Source of the DNA: Actinoplanes sp. KI2
GTDB lineage: Bacteria > Actinomycetota > Actinomycetes > Mycobacteriales > Micromonosporaceae
Direction: 5' to 3'
Length of the DNA: 64,000 bases
Assembly: GCF_025630775.1 (NCBI RefSeq)
Contig: NZ_JAOSZE010000033.1
Span: 62,001-126,000 of the forward strand
Shown here: positions 1 through 9,593 of the stretch, in pieces
How the letters are laid out: each line of letters opens with the position of its first letter
Position numbering within the stretch: position 1 is the stretch's first letter
The notes under the pieces: model-generated
The model's input: the letters and a program-made list of their open reading frames with translations, nothing else
What the model was told of the DNA's origin: nothing
The model's database searches: none
Translations under genes and position numbers: made by a program

Positions 1-728
1 CCCTCGACTTCGTCCAGGCCGTACGCGGCACGACGTTGCCGCTGACGCTGCGGTCGGCCGGCGAGTGCGACACCTGCCACGGCAGCGGGGCGAAGGCCGG
101 CACCTCGCCACGGACCTGCCCGCAGTGCCACGGCAGCGGCCTGATCTCGCGGAACCAGGGCTCGTTCAGCTTCTCCGAGCCGTGCCGGGAGTGCCAGGGC
201 GCCGGGACGATCGTCGACGAGAAGTGCGCCGAGTGCCGCGGCACCGGCGGGGTCACCAAGACCCGCACGATCAACGTCCGCTTCCCGGCGGGCGTGGCCG
301 ACGGGCAGCGGATCCGGCTCAGCGGCCGGGGCGAGCCCGGCGACCGCGGCGGTCCGGCCGGCGACCTGTACGTGCAGGTCGGCGTGCGGCCGGACGAGAT
401 CTTCGGGCGCAGCGGGGACGACCTCACGCTGACCCTGCCGATCAGCATCGCCGAGGCGGTGCTCGGCGCCGACCTGCGAGTGCCGACGCTGGACGGCCCG
501 GTCACCATGCGGGTGCCGCCCGGCACGCCGAGCGGGCGCAAGCTGCGGGCCCGGGGCAAGGGTGTGGCCCGCAAGAACGGACCACCCGGTGATCTGATCG
601 TCACGGTCGACGTGCAGGTGCCGGATGGTGTCACGGGGGAGGCACGCGATGCGCTGGAGCGTTTCGCGAAACTGACCCCGCCGGCCGGGCGGGAACGGCT
701 CGAAGCGCGTGTGCGCAAGGGCAGTTGA
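1..728 (+). CDS. dnaJ: DnaJ chaperone, C-terminal part (5' end outside window)
   Basis: J-domain co-chaperone that delivers unfolded clients to DnaK and stimulates its ATPase. The reading frame is open from base 3 and ends at TGA 726-728, so the J domain and Gly/Phe linker lie upstream of the window. What is visible is the whole zinc-finger domain, with four CxxCxGxG repeats (CDTCHGSG, CPQCHGSG, CRECQGAG, CAECRGTG) between about bases 66 and 246, followed by the two beta-sandwich client-binding domains. hspR follows 21 bp downstream, the usual actinobacterial dnaK-grpE-dnaJ-hspR order, so the gene is probably the third of four in an HspR-controlled heat-shock operon; dnaK and grpE would be upstream. 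Family assignment is secure; only the N-terminus is missing. Confidence 0.96.
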   Translation, partial: LDFVQAVRGTTLPLTLRSAGECDTCHGSGAKAGTSPRTCPQCHGSGLISRNQGSFSFSEPCRECQGAGTIVDEKCAECRGTGGVTKTRTINVRFPAGVADGQRIRLSGRGEPGDRGGPAGDLYVQVGVRPDEIFGRSGDDLTLTLPISIAEAVLGADLRVPTLDGPVTMRVPPGTPSGRKLRARGKGVARKNGPPGDLIVTVDVQVPDGVTGEARDALERFAKLTPPAGRERLEARVRKGS

Positions 729-749
729 GACCTGATCGGGAGGTGGCAC

Positions 750-1184
750 ATGTATGAAGAGATCCACATCTCGGTGGAGCAGGCCTCCGACGCGAAGGTC
801 TTGATCATCTCGGTGGCCGCGCGGATGGCCGGGATGCATCCCCAGACCCTTCGCCAGTACGACCGGCTCGGGCTGGTGCAGGCCGGCCGGGCGGGCGGCG
901 GCGGCCGGCGGTACAGCGAGCGGGACGTCGCGCTGCTGCGTGAGGTGCAGCGGCTGAGCCAGGAGGACGGCGTCAACCTGGCCGGGATCAAACGGATCAT
1001 CGGCCTCGAGCAGATGGTCGGTGACCTGCAACAGCAGTTGCACGAGATGCAGGTGCAGCTCGAGCAGGCGTACGCCCGGATCGCCCAGTTGGAGAGCCCG
1101 TACGCGGGCGGTGACCTGGTCCGCCAGGAGCGCCCGTCAACCGCCCTCGTGGTCTGGCGCCCGCGCCGAGCCGCGGACAAGTAG
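750..1184 (+). CDS. hspR: HspR, MerR-family heat-shock repressor
   Basis: Repressor of the dnaK operon and clpB in actinobacteria; it binds HAIR inverted repeats with DnaK as co-repressor. The 144-residue protein has the MerR winged helix (residues about 20-80, with TLRQYDRLGLV and GGRRYSERDVALL), then a coiled-coil-like stretch rich in Gln and Leu (about 90-120). ATG at 750 is preceded by GGGAGGTGG. It directly follows dnaJ, as expected for the last gene of the dnaK operon, and a strong hairpin follows. Its probable target in this window is clpB, whose promoter carries a HAIR element at 4986-5006. Two residues flanking the wing are Gly-rich (GRAGGGGRR), a feature common in HspR proteins. Confidence 0.93.
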   Translation: MYEEIHISVEQASDAKVLIISVAARMAGMHPQTLRQYDRLGLVQAGRAGGGGRRYSERDVALLREVQRLSQEDGVNLAGIKRIIGLEQMVGDLQQQLHEMQVQLEQAYARIAQLESPYAGGDLVRQERPSTALVVWRPRRAADK

Positions 1185-1196
1185 CCCTCAGCAAGC

Positions 1197-1225
1197 AAAA
1201 GGCGGCCCCACCGGGGCCGCCTTTT
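1197..1225 (+). terminator. Rho-independent terminator after hspR
   Basis: A perfect 13-bp stem (1197-1209 with 1213-1225) closes a 3-nt loop. The stem begins with AAAA and ends with TTTT, so it can work in both directions. It ends the dnaK-type operon 12 bp after the hspR stop and also sits just beyond the 3' end of the convergent gene at 1239-1709. Confidence 0.85.
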
Positions 1226-1238
1226 CGATCTCTGCTGA

Positions 1239-1709
1239 TCAGCGCCCTAACGTGCCGCCGCCGGTTGAGCGGCCGAACATGGCCAGGCGCCGGGGGTGGC
1301 GGACCAGGCCGCCCTCGATCCACTCGGAGTAGTCGAAGGCCTCGGGCCGGCTCATCAGCACGCGGCAGTTGTGCGCCCAGATCGACATCGGCTCGTCGCC
1401 GACCTCCTCGGCGCGCTCGATGTATTTCTTGAGGCGGCGCTTGCGCTGGTTGGACGCGTTCTGCCGGACGCCGTCGGCGGCGTAGATGTACATGCAGTGC
1501 TGGGCGAAGCGACGCGCCGGGCACTGCCTGTCCATCGCCAGCTCGAAGAGAGTGGGCGCCAGGACGTCACCGGAGATCAACAGATCCCAGTCGGGGGGCA
1601 TGGCGTCGAGAGGCACCGACTCGGGGTGATAAGCCCATGCCTGTAGCTCCTCCGGTCGAGGATCGACCGGGTTGGCAAACCCGTAGAAAGCCGACTCACG
1701 CACTGTCAC
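1239..1709 (-). CDS. Conserved-looking hypothetical protein
   Basis: I do not recognise a family. The protein is soluble, has no signal peptide or membrane segment, and is rich in aromatic and charged residues, with a basic central stretch (NQRKRRLKKYIERAEEVG). It ends in RSTGGGTLGR. I chose GTG at 1709 (156 residues) because a G-rich GGGGCGG stretch lies just upstream; the frame is open to an ATG at 1775, which would add 22 basic residues (RHASVRLRKLCVIRTL) that look non-native. Codon use has the GC-ending bias of neighbouring genes, which supports coding. It converges on hspR and shares its bidirectional terminator. Function unknown. Confidence 0.6.
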   Translation of the reverse strand: MTVRESAFYGFANPVDPRPEELQAWAYHPESVPLDAMPPDWDLLISGDVLAPTLFELAMDRQCPARRFAQHCMYIYAADGVRQNASNQRKRRLKKYIERAEEVGDEPMSIWAHNCRVLMSRPEAFDYSEWIEGGLVRHPRRLAMFGRSTGGGTLGR

Positions 1710-1846
1710 GCCGCCGCCCCGCCGTAAAGTCCGAATAACACACAGTTTCCGGAGCCGAACGCTAGCGTGCCGCAAGGTACTTCGGAAGTGTTAGAGGGTC
1801 ACAATCGGATACTACTTAGTAGCATTGAGCAGCCTCGCCCGTGGCG

Positions 1847-3058
1847 TCAGTCACCCGCGGGCAGGGGCTGCGTCGGCGGACGGCGTACGGTCGTCCTCCG
1901 GCGGACAATCTTTTTGAACCACCGGTAATCGGGCAGCCGTGCCAGCTGTGGACCCGCGATAACCGTGATCAACACGTACGCGGTCGCGAGCGGCGCGAGG
2001 CGGGGCTCGACGCCGGAGACCACGGCGAGCCCCGCGATCACCACCGCGAACTCGCCGCGCGGCACCAGCGCGAGGCCGGCGCGCAGCCGCCCGGGCAGCG
2101 CGATGCCCGCCCGCCGGGCCGCGAGATAGCCGGTCAGCACCTTGGTCGACATGGTCAGGACGGCCAGGCCGAGTGCCGGCAACAGCACCGGCGGGATGTC
2201 GGCCGGGTCGGTGGACAGGCCGAAGAAGACGAAGAAGACCGCGGCGAACAGGTCGCGCAGCGGCGAGAGCATCTCGGTGGCGTGGTGGGCGACCGGGCCG
2301 GAGAGCGCGATGCCGACCAGGAACGCGCCGACCGCCGCGGAAACCTTGAGCTCGGCGGCCACCCCGGCCACGAACAGGGTCAGGCCGAACACGCTGAGCA
2401 GCAGCGCCTCGGGGTCCTGCACCGAGATGAACTTGCTGATCGTGTTGCCGTAGCGGATCGCCACCACCAGCACCGCGATCACGGTGACCACCGCGACCGC
2501 GAGGGTCTTGGCGCCGCCGGCCATGCCCGCGCCGGCCAGCATGGCGGTGACCAGCGGCAGGTAGAAGGCCATCGCCAGGTCCTCGATGACCAGCACGGAG
2601 AGGATCACCGGCGTCTCGCGGTTACCGAGCCGGCCGAGATCGCCGAGGATCTTGGCGACGACGCCCGAGGAGGAGACCCAGGTGATGCCGGCCAGCACCA
2701 GCGCGGCCTGCCAGCTCCAGCCCATCAGGAACGCGATGGCGGCCCCGGGTAGGGCGTTGAACAGCGCGTCGAACACTCCGGCCGGGGCCGCGTCGCGCAG
2801 GTTGCCGATCAACTCGGCGGCCGAGTACTCCAGGCCCAGCATGACCAGCAGCAGGATTACCCCGATCTCGGCGCCGACCTGTATGAACTCCTCGCTGGCC
2901 GAGAGCGGGATGAGCCCGCCGCGGCCGAACGCGAGGCCGGCCAGCAGGTAGAGCGGGATCGGGGAGAGGCCGATCGAGCGGCCCAGCCGACCGAGCATGC
3001 CCAGCACGAAGAGCAGCGCGCCGACCTCGATGAGGAGGATCGTCGTCGTACTGTGCAC
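1847..3058 (-). CDS. CPA2-type monovalent cation/proton antiporter (KhtU/KefB-like)
   Basis: Membrane antiporter expected to exchange K+ (or Na+) for H+. The 403-residue protein is almost entirely hydrophobic, with about 12 membrane segments typical of the Na+/H+ exchanger fold. It lacks the C-terminal TrkA-N domain of KefB/KefC, so regulation must come from a separate subunit. That subunit is the gene just upstream (3094-3600), 35 bp away and in the same direction, giving the regulatory-subunit-then-antiporter order seen in khtTU. The start is GTG at 3058, with AAAGG upstream. The C-terminus is a short basic cytoplasmic tail (WFKKIVRRRTTVRR). The ion specificity cannot be read from the sequence. 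Confidence 0.88.
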   Translation of the reverse strand: MHSTTTILLIEVGALLFVLGMLGRLGRSIGLSPIPLYLLAGLAFGRGGLIPLSASEEFIQVGAEIGVILLLVMLGLEYSAAELIGNLRDAAPAGVFDALFNALPGAAIAFLMGWSWQAALVLAGITWVSSSGVVAKILGDLGRLGNRETPVILSVLVIEDLAMAFYLPLVTAMLAGAGMAGGAKTLAVAVVTVIAVLVVAIRYGNTISKFISVQDPEALLLSVFGLTLFVAGVAAELKVSAAVGAFLVGIALSGPVAHHATEMLSPLRDLFAAVFFVFFGLSTDPADIPPVLLPALGLAVLTMSTKVLTGYLAARRAGIALPGRLRAGLALVPRGEFAVVIAGLAVVSGVEPRLAPLATAYVLITVIAGPQLARLPDYRWFKKIVRRRTTVRRPPTQPLPAGD

Positions 3059-3093
3059 CGTTTTTGGCCTTTGTCCGGGGTTCGCCGCGGCAA

Positions 3094-3600
3094 TCAGTCG
3101 GCGGTGTCGCCGGCCAGGATGGCGGTGACGCCGTCCAGGCCCTGGCGCGTGCCGACGGCGACGACCACGTCGTTCGCCTCGAAGACGAAGGACGGCCCGG
3201 GTGAGGCGATCACCTCGCGGTCGCGCAGCACGGCCACGATCGACGCGCTGGTCCGGGTCCGCGTCCGGGTGGCGCCCAGGGGGCGGCCCACGAACGGCGA
3301 CCCGGCCGGCAGCGCGATCTGCTCGGTGAGCAGGCCGGCCGCCTGCTGGCGCAGACCGGCGAGCTGGCCGAGCATCAGCGACGCGCCGAGCACGTCGGCG
3401 AGCGCCTCGGCCTCGTCGTCGGTCAGCGGGATGCTCGCCAGGCTGGAGTCCGGGTCGTCCACGTCGTAGAGGACCAGGTCACGGCGGCCGTTGCGATGGG
3501 AGACCACCCCGACCGTACGGCCGCTGGAGGTCACCAGGTCGTGCCGGACGCCGATACCCGGCAGCGGAGTCTGTTCCACCCGAACGCGCACGCCTGCCAC
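3094..3600 (-). CDS. Antiporter regulatory subunit with TrkA-C (RCK-C) domain, KhtT-like
   Basis: Cytoplasmic regulator of the antiporter encoded just downstream. The 168 residues split into an N-terminal KhtT-type domain (about 1-75) and a C-terminal RCK-C/TrkA-C domain (about 85-160; typical pieces are LPAGSPFVGRPLG and NDVVVAVGTRQGLDGV). In Bacillus KhtT this domain binds c-di-AMP and senses pH; whether that holds here is inference. A Thr/Arg-rich stretch (ATRTRTRTSASIVAV) sits at the start of RCK-C. Translation starts at GTG 3600 with AAAGGA upstream. The pair reads as one operon with a 35-bp spacer. Confidence 0.85.
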   Translation of the reverse strand: MAGVRVRVEQTPLPGIGVRHDLVTSSGRTVGVVSHRNGRRDLVLYDVDDPDSSLASIPLTDDEAEALADVLGASLMLGQLAGLRQQAAGLLTEQIALPAGSPFVGRPLGATRTRTRTSASIVAVLRDREVIASPGPSFVFEANDVVVAVGTRQGLDGVTAILAGDTAD

Positions 3601-3650
3601 CGTACTGGTCCTTTCCCGGGCCTCCTTCGACTATGCGAGATATGCCCGAC

Positions 3651-4880
3651 CTATGCGGCGGAAATCGCCGGTTCCCGCGGGGCGATCCGTTGCTCGGGGC
3701 GAACCCGGCCGCTGGTGATCAGCAGGAGCAGGCCGGCCGCGCAGAGCACCAGGTTGAACGCGTACGCGAAGCGGAAGTCGAAGTGCTGGGCCAGGCCGAA
3801 GAGCGGTGCGGCCAGGATCTGGCCGAGCGGAAACGTGTTGGTGACCATGGTGGTGGCCCGGCCCGGGTGGGCGGGCATCAGATCCTGCACGTACGAGATG
3901 CCCAGCGCGCCGACCGTCGAAATGACCATGGCCTGCAACACCTGCGCGGCGGCCAGCGTCCAGACGTGCGTCGCCGACACCGCGATCGCGTGGTACGCGA
4001 CCGCGCAGAAGATGCCCACGAAGATCAGCCGGCGCACCGGGACTCGGGTGGCGAGCCAACCCAGGGCCAGCATCATCGGGATCTCGAGCGCCGCGCAGAT
4101 ACCCAGGATCAGGCCGGCCTGGCGGATCGAGCCGCCCAGGTCGTCCTGCACGAACAGCGGCATGGCCTGGACGTTGAGCGTCGACGCGGTGCTGACCGCC
4201 ACGAAGCTCCCGATGATCAGGAAGAGCCCGGCGGGGCGGGTCGTGGTGGCCCCCGACGGGCCCGGGTTCTCCGCGCCGTCCGTGGGACCAGGCGCCGGTA
4301 GCGGCACCGCCTTGGGCAGGGTGCCCACGATCAGGAGGGCGCCGAGCAGGTAGAGGACGGCGGCCAGGCCGTAGGTCCAGCCGAAGCCGTGTGCGGCGAG
4401 GATCAGGGCGGCCAGCGGCGGGCCGCCGACCCAGGCGGCCGAGAAGAGGGTGCGCAGCGCGCTGATCCCGAACGCGGCCCGGGACGGGTCGTTCCGGTGG
4501 AGGACCTGCCGCGCGTACGCGAAGCTCTGCGGAAAGAGTGACCCGGCAACCGCGGTGAGCGTGACGGTGACCGCAAGCACCGCCCAGTAGTCGCGCAGTA
4601 CGGCCGTGAGCAGGGCGCCGACGGCTCCGGCGAGCGCCGCGACGATCATCAGTTGGCGCCGGATCGGACGGCGGTCGGAGGCGCGGCCGATCAGCCAGGA
4701 CACCGCGACGCCGGCGATCGGCGTGACGATCAGGAAGGCGGTGGTGCGCACCGGGCCGGCGTGCACACCCTCGGTGAGGAAGAGGGCGAGGTACGGCCCG
4801 ACGAACGACGTGCCGAGGCCGACCACAATGAAGATGAGGGAGAGCGGGAGAAGCCGGCGGGTCAGGGGTGCTACGGCCAT
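3651..4880 (-). CDS. MFS transporter, sugar-efflux (SET) type
   Basis: Twelve-helix major facilitator, 409 residues, most like the SetA/SetB sugar-efflux subgroup: the N-terminus runs LIFIVVGLGTSFVGPYLALF, followed by an MFS loop motif (GRASDRRPIRRQ, about 66-77). The central cytoplasmic loop (about 195-215) is Pro/Gly-rich. The second half repeats the six-helix pattern. Substrate unknown; sugars or drugs are both possible. It diverges from clpB across a 146-bp intergenic region holding the clpB promoter, and its ATG is at 4880. Just downstream on the same strand, 50 bp away, is the antiporter regulatory subunit, but there is no evidence they work together. Confidence 0.82.
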   Translation of the reverse strand: MAVAPLTRRLLPLSLIFIVVGLGTSFVGPYLALFLTEGVHAGPVRTTAFLIVTPIAGVAVSWLIGRASDRRPIRRQLMIVAALAGAVGALLTAVLRDYWAVLAVTVTLTAVAGSLFPQSFAYARQVLHRNDPSRAAFGISALRTLFSAAWVGGPPLAALILAAHGFGWTYGLAAVLYLLGALLIVGTLPKAVPLPAPGPTDGAENPGPSGATTTRPAGLFLIIGSFVAVSTASTLNVQAMPLFVQDDLGGSIRQAGLILGICAALEIPMMLALGWLATRVPVRRLIFVGIFCAVAYHAIAVSATHVWTLAAAQVLQAMVISTVGALGISYVQDLMPAHPGRATTMVTNTFPLGQILAAPLFGLAQHFDFRFAYAFNLVLCAAGLLLLITSGRVRPEQRIAPREPAISAA

Positions 4881-4958
4881 GATTCTTAACCGTACGGCGA
4901 GACCGGGGGGCGGCCGGAAGCGTTGGTGTCCACCGTCACGGTCGTTCTACCAGTGACG

Positions 4959-4987
4959 TTGTCGAGGTGGACCTAGGCTCTTAGAGT
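4959..4987 (+). promoter_or_regulatory. Candidate clpB promoter
   Basis: TTGTCG at 4959-4964 and TAGAGT at 4982-4987 are separated by exactly 17 bp, a good match to an actinobacterial housekeeping-sigma promoter. The -10 box touches the HAIR repeat, so bound HspR would block RNA polymerase. The transcription start would be near 4994, about 33 nt before the clpB ATG. Confidence 0.6.
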
Positions 4988-5006
4988 TGAGTGGAAGTCG
5001 CTCAAG
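4986..5006. promoter_or_regulatory. HAIR operator (HspR-associated inverted repeat)
   Basis: GTTGAGT, 7 bp, GCTCAAG: this matches the HAIR consensus CTTGAGT-N7-ACTCAAG at 12 of 14 half-site bases with the exact 7-bp spacer. It overlaps the -10 region of the clpB promoter and lies 21 bp before the clpB start codon. Its presumed repressor, HspR, is encoded about 4 kb away. Confidence 0.88.
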
Positions 5007-5026
5007 TCTTCCGATCAGGGGAGCGG

Positions 5027-7615
<2,589 letters not shown>

Positions 7616-7621
7616 CGCGAA

Positions 7622-7653
7622 ACGGCCCCGGGGTTTCCCCCGGGGCCGTCTTC
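7622..7653 (+). terminator. Rho-independent terminator after clpB
   Basis: A perfect 12-bp stem (7622-7633 with 7638-7649) with a TTTC loop, followed by CTTCTTTA. It lies 6 bp after the clpB stop and also at the 3' end of the convergent small gene at 7655-7840. Confidence 0.85.
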
Positions 7654-7654
7654 T

Positions 7655-7840
7655 TTACTGCTGCGTCTCTCGCTGCCGGTAGGCCTCCGTCATCAGGACG
7701 TCGGTGACGTGGTGCTCACCCTCCTCCGACCAGATCCGGATGCCGTCGCGGTGCAGTTGGTATCGGACGTCTTTGAACCTGGTGCGGGTGTCGTCATGGT
7801 GAACGACGGTCAGGGTGTCGGCGTGCGGCATGGGACTCAC
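7655..7840 (-). CDS. Small hypothetical protein (61 aa)
   Basis: No family recognised. The protein is soluble and hydrophilic, with an alternating pattern (LTVVHHDDTRTRFKDVRYQL, then GIRIWSEEGEHHVTDVLMTE) that suggests a small beta-rich domain with a C-terminal helix. GTG at 7840 is preceded by AAGGA at close spacing; an ATG three codons in is an alternative start. It runs convergently towards clpB and its stop abuts the clpB terminator. Codon bias is consistent with a real gene, but no partner or function is evident. Confidence 0.55.
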   Translation of the reverse strand: MSPMPHADTLTVVHHDDTRTRFKDVRYQLHRDGIRIWSEEGEHHVTDVLMTEAYRQRETQQ

Positions 7841-8175
7841 CGGTCCTTAACAGGTCTGAGGCGGCCGCGGTGTGGTCACGCGGCCTGCGTAATGGGTTGG
7901 GTGCCCGGATGCGGTCTGCCTCGGCCCCGGCTATGCGGTGGCGGGGCGGGCGACTCCTGCGGACACGGGGCGCCGGAGGACTGTGCTGCTCCGGGTGCGC
8001 CACGATGGGACAGTGTAGGGCTTCTCGGCCCGTGCGCGCCGCCCCTCGACCAGGCGACCCCTTTTCGGATATTTCGGCTATTGTCGCTCGATACTGCTCC
8101 AAACGCTGCCCGCGCGGCGCGGTCGCGAATGTGGCGGAACATCGATACCGTTAGTGGATCAAGATAGGGGGAACA
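7841..8175. other. Intergenic region with no recognised gene
   Basis: About 335 bp between two divergently oriented genes. It must hold promoters for both, but I could not pick convincing -35/-10 pairs. An AT-richer stretch at about 8070-8110 is the likeliest promoter zone for the rightward gene. No RNA gene or repeat seen. Confidence 0.4.
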
Positions 8176-9465
8176 GTGACCGTTCCGAGCTATGCGGCGC
8201 CCGGATTCCCGGCGCCCGCCCCCAAGACGCGTCCCGCGGTCGTGGCGGTCGCGTCCTACCTGCTCTACCTGGTGGCGGCCCTCGAGGTGATCAATGCGAT
8301 CCTCGTCTTCGCCACGCTGAACGCGGTCCGGGACGCCCTCAACGACCTGTACGCCAACACGTCGCTCAAGGATGACGGCGGCACCGTGCTGGCGGTCGGG
8401 TACTCGATCGGTGCGGGGGTCAACGTCCTGTTCGCGGTCGGCTTCGTGATCCTCGGCCTGCTCGACAGCCGGGGCAAGAACCCGGCCCGGATCGTGACCT
8501 GGGTGGTCGGCGGCATCTCGCTCTGCTGCGTCGGGGCGGGGCTCGGCAGCGGCGCGCTCACCGGCTCGCTGGAGAGCAGCTCCGGCAGCCGCACCGGGCC
8601 GACCCAGTCGGAGATCCAGGCGCGACTGGACGGCGCGCTGCCGTCCTGGTATTCGCCGGTGTCCACGACGATCACCGTGCTCACGCTGCTCGCGATCCTG
8701 ACGGCGATCATCCTGCTGGCGCTGCCGGCGTCGAACGAGTTCTTCCGCAAGCCGGCGCCGGGGTGGGAGGGGGCGGTGGGCTATCCGGGGTACCCGGCTC
8801 CGGGGCAGCCCGGTTACCCGGCTCAGCCCGGGTATCCCGCGCAGCCTGGCTATCCGGCTCAGCCTGGCTATCCCGCTCAGCCCGGGCATTCGGCCCAGCC
8901 TGGCTATCCGGCTCAGCCTGGGTATCCCGCGCAGCCTGGCTATCCCGCGCAGCCGGGTGGTCCCGCTCAGCCTGGAAATCCGGCGTATGGGCAGCCCAAT
9001 CCGTATGGGCCGCAGGGGCAGCCGGGACAGCCGGCGCCCGGGCTGCCGGCCTATCCGGGGCAACCCGTTTCTGGCCAGCCCGCCTATCCCGTTTCCGGCC
9101 AGCCCGGCCAGCCCGGCCAGCCCGGCCAGCCCGGCCAGCCCGCGTCCGGGCCACCGAGCTATCCCGGGCCGGCGGCCGAGCCGCCCACCACGCAGCTGCC
9201 GCCGGGTCAGCTGCCGCCGGGTCAGCTGCCGCCGTATCCGAGCTCGGCCGAGCCGACGACGAACCTCGCGCCGGAGCAGGTCCCGCCCAGCGAGCCGACG
9301 ACGAACCTGGCGCCGCCCAGCGAGCCCACCACCAACCTGGCGCCGCCCAGCGAGCCGACGACTCGGCTTTCGCCCGGCTCCGCGGATCCGACCACCAACC
9401 TGTCTCCCGGCCAGGCGCCGTCCGACGACGAGCAGCCGCCTCGGCCGCCCGCCGACCCCACCTGA
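8176..9465 (+). CDS. Four-helix membrane protein with long Pro/Gln repeat tail
   Basis: No known function. The 429 residues fall into two halves. Residues about 20-190 hold four predicted membrane helices (VVAVASYLLYLVAALEVINA; GAGVNVLFAVGFVILGLL; VTWVVGGISLCCVGAGL; TITVLTLLAILTAIILLALP). The rest is disordered: nine PGYPAQ-type hexapeptides, then GQP runs, GQLPP repeats, and four copies of an EPTTNLAPPS-like unit. GTG at 8176 follows AGGGGGA. The next gene, 129 bp downstream, has the same architecture and related membrane segments, so they look like diverged tandem duplicates. The tail is presumably cytoplasmic or cell-wall-facing; topology is not clear. A scaffold role is conceivable but speculative. 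Confidence 0.82.
   Translation: MTVPSYAAPGFPAPAPKTRPAVVAVASYLLYLVAALEVINAILVFATLNAVRDALNDLYANTSLKDDGGTVLAVGYSIGAGVNVLFAVGFVILGLLDSRGKNPARIVTWVVGGISLCCVGAGLGSGALTGSLESSSGSRTGPTQSEIQARLDGALPSWYSPVSTTITVLTLLAILTAIILLALPASNEFFRKPAPGWEGAVGYPGYPAPGQPGYPAQPGYPAQPGYPAQPGYPAQPGHSAQPGYPAQPGYPAQPGYPAQPGGPAQPGNPAYGQPNPYGPQGQPGQPAPGLPAYPGQPVSGQPAYPVSGQPGQPGQPGQPGQPASGPPSYPGPAAEPPTTQLPPGQLPPGQLPPYPSSAEPTTNLAPEQVPPSEPTTNLAPPSEPTTNLAPPSEPTTRLSPGSADPTTNLSPGQAPSDDEQPPRPPADPT
8809..8970 (+). repeat. 18-bp in-frame tandem repeat (PGYPAQ x9)
   Basis: Nine consecutive 18-bp units encode PGYPAQ with two variants (PGHSAQ, PGGPAQ). Units differ mainly at third positions, so the peptide is kept while the DNA drifts. 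Confidence 0.9.
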
Positions 9466-9478
9466 CCTGCTCGGCCCT

Positions 9479-9508
9479 GTGCCCCGCCCGCTTCGGAGGG
9501 CGGGGCAC
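9479..9508 (+). terminator. Hairpin between the two repeat-tail genes
   Basis: A perfect 11-bp stem (9479-9489 with 9498-9508) with an 8-nt loop, 13 bp after the upstream stop. No good U tract follows (GGTTGTGTC), so termination may be partial. Confidence 0.6.
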
Positions 9509-9593
9509 GGTTGTGTCGGTGGGCGGGTTCCGCCGCGATCAGGCGGCGGCGCGGGTAGGTTCGGGCGCAACGGAACACCGTGGGGAGTCGTCG

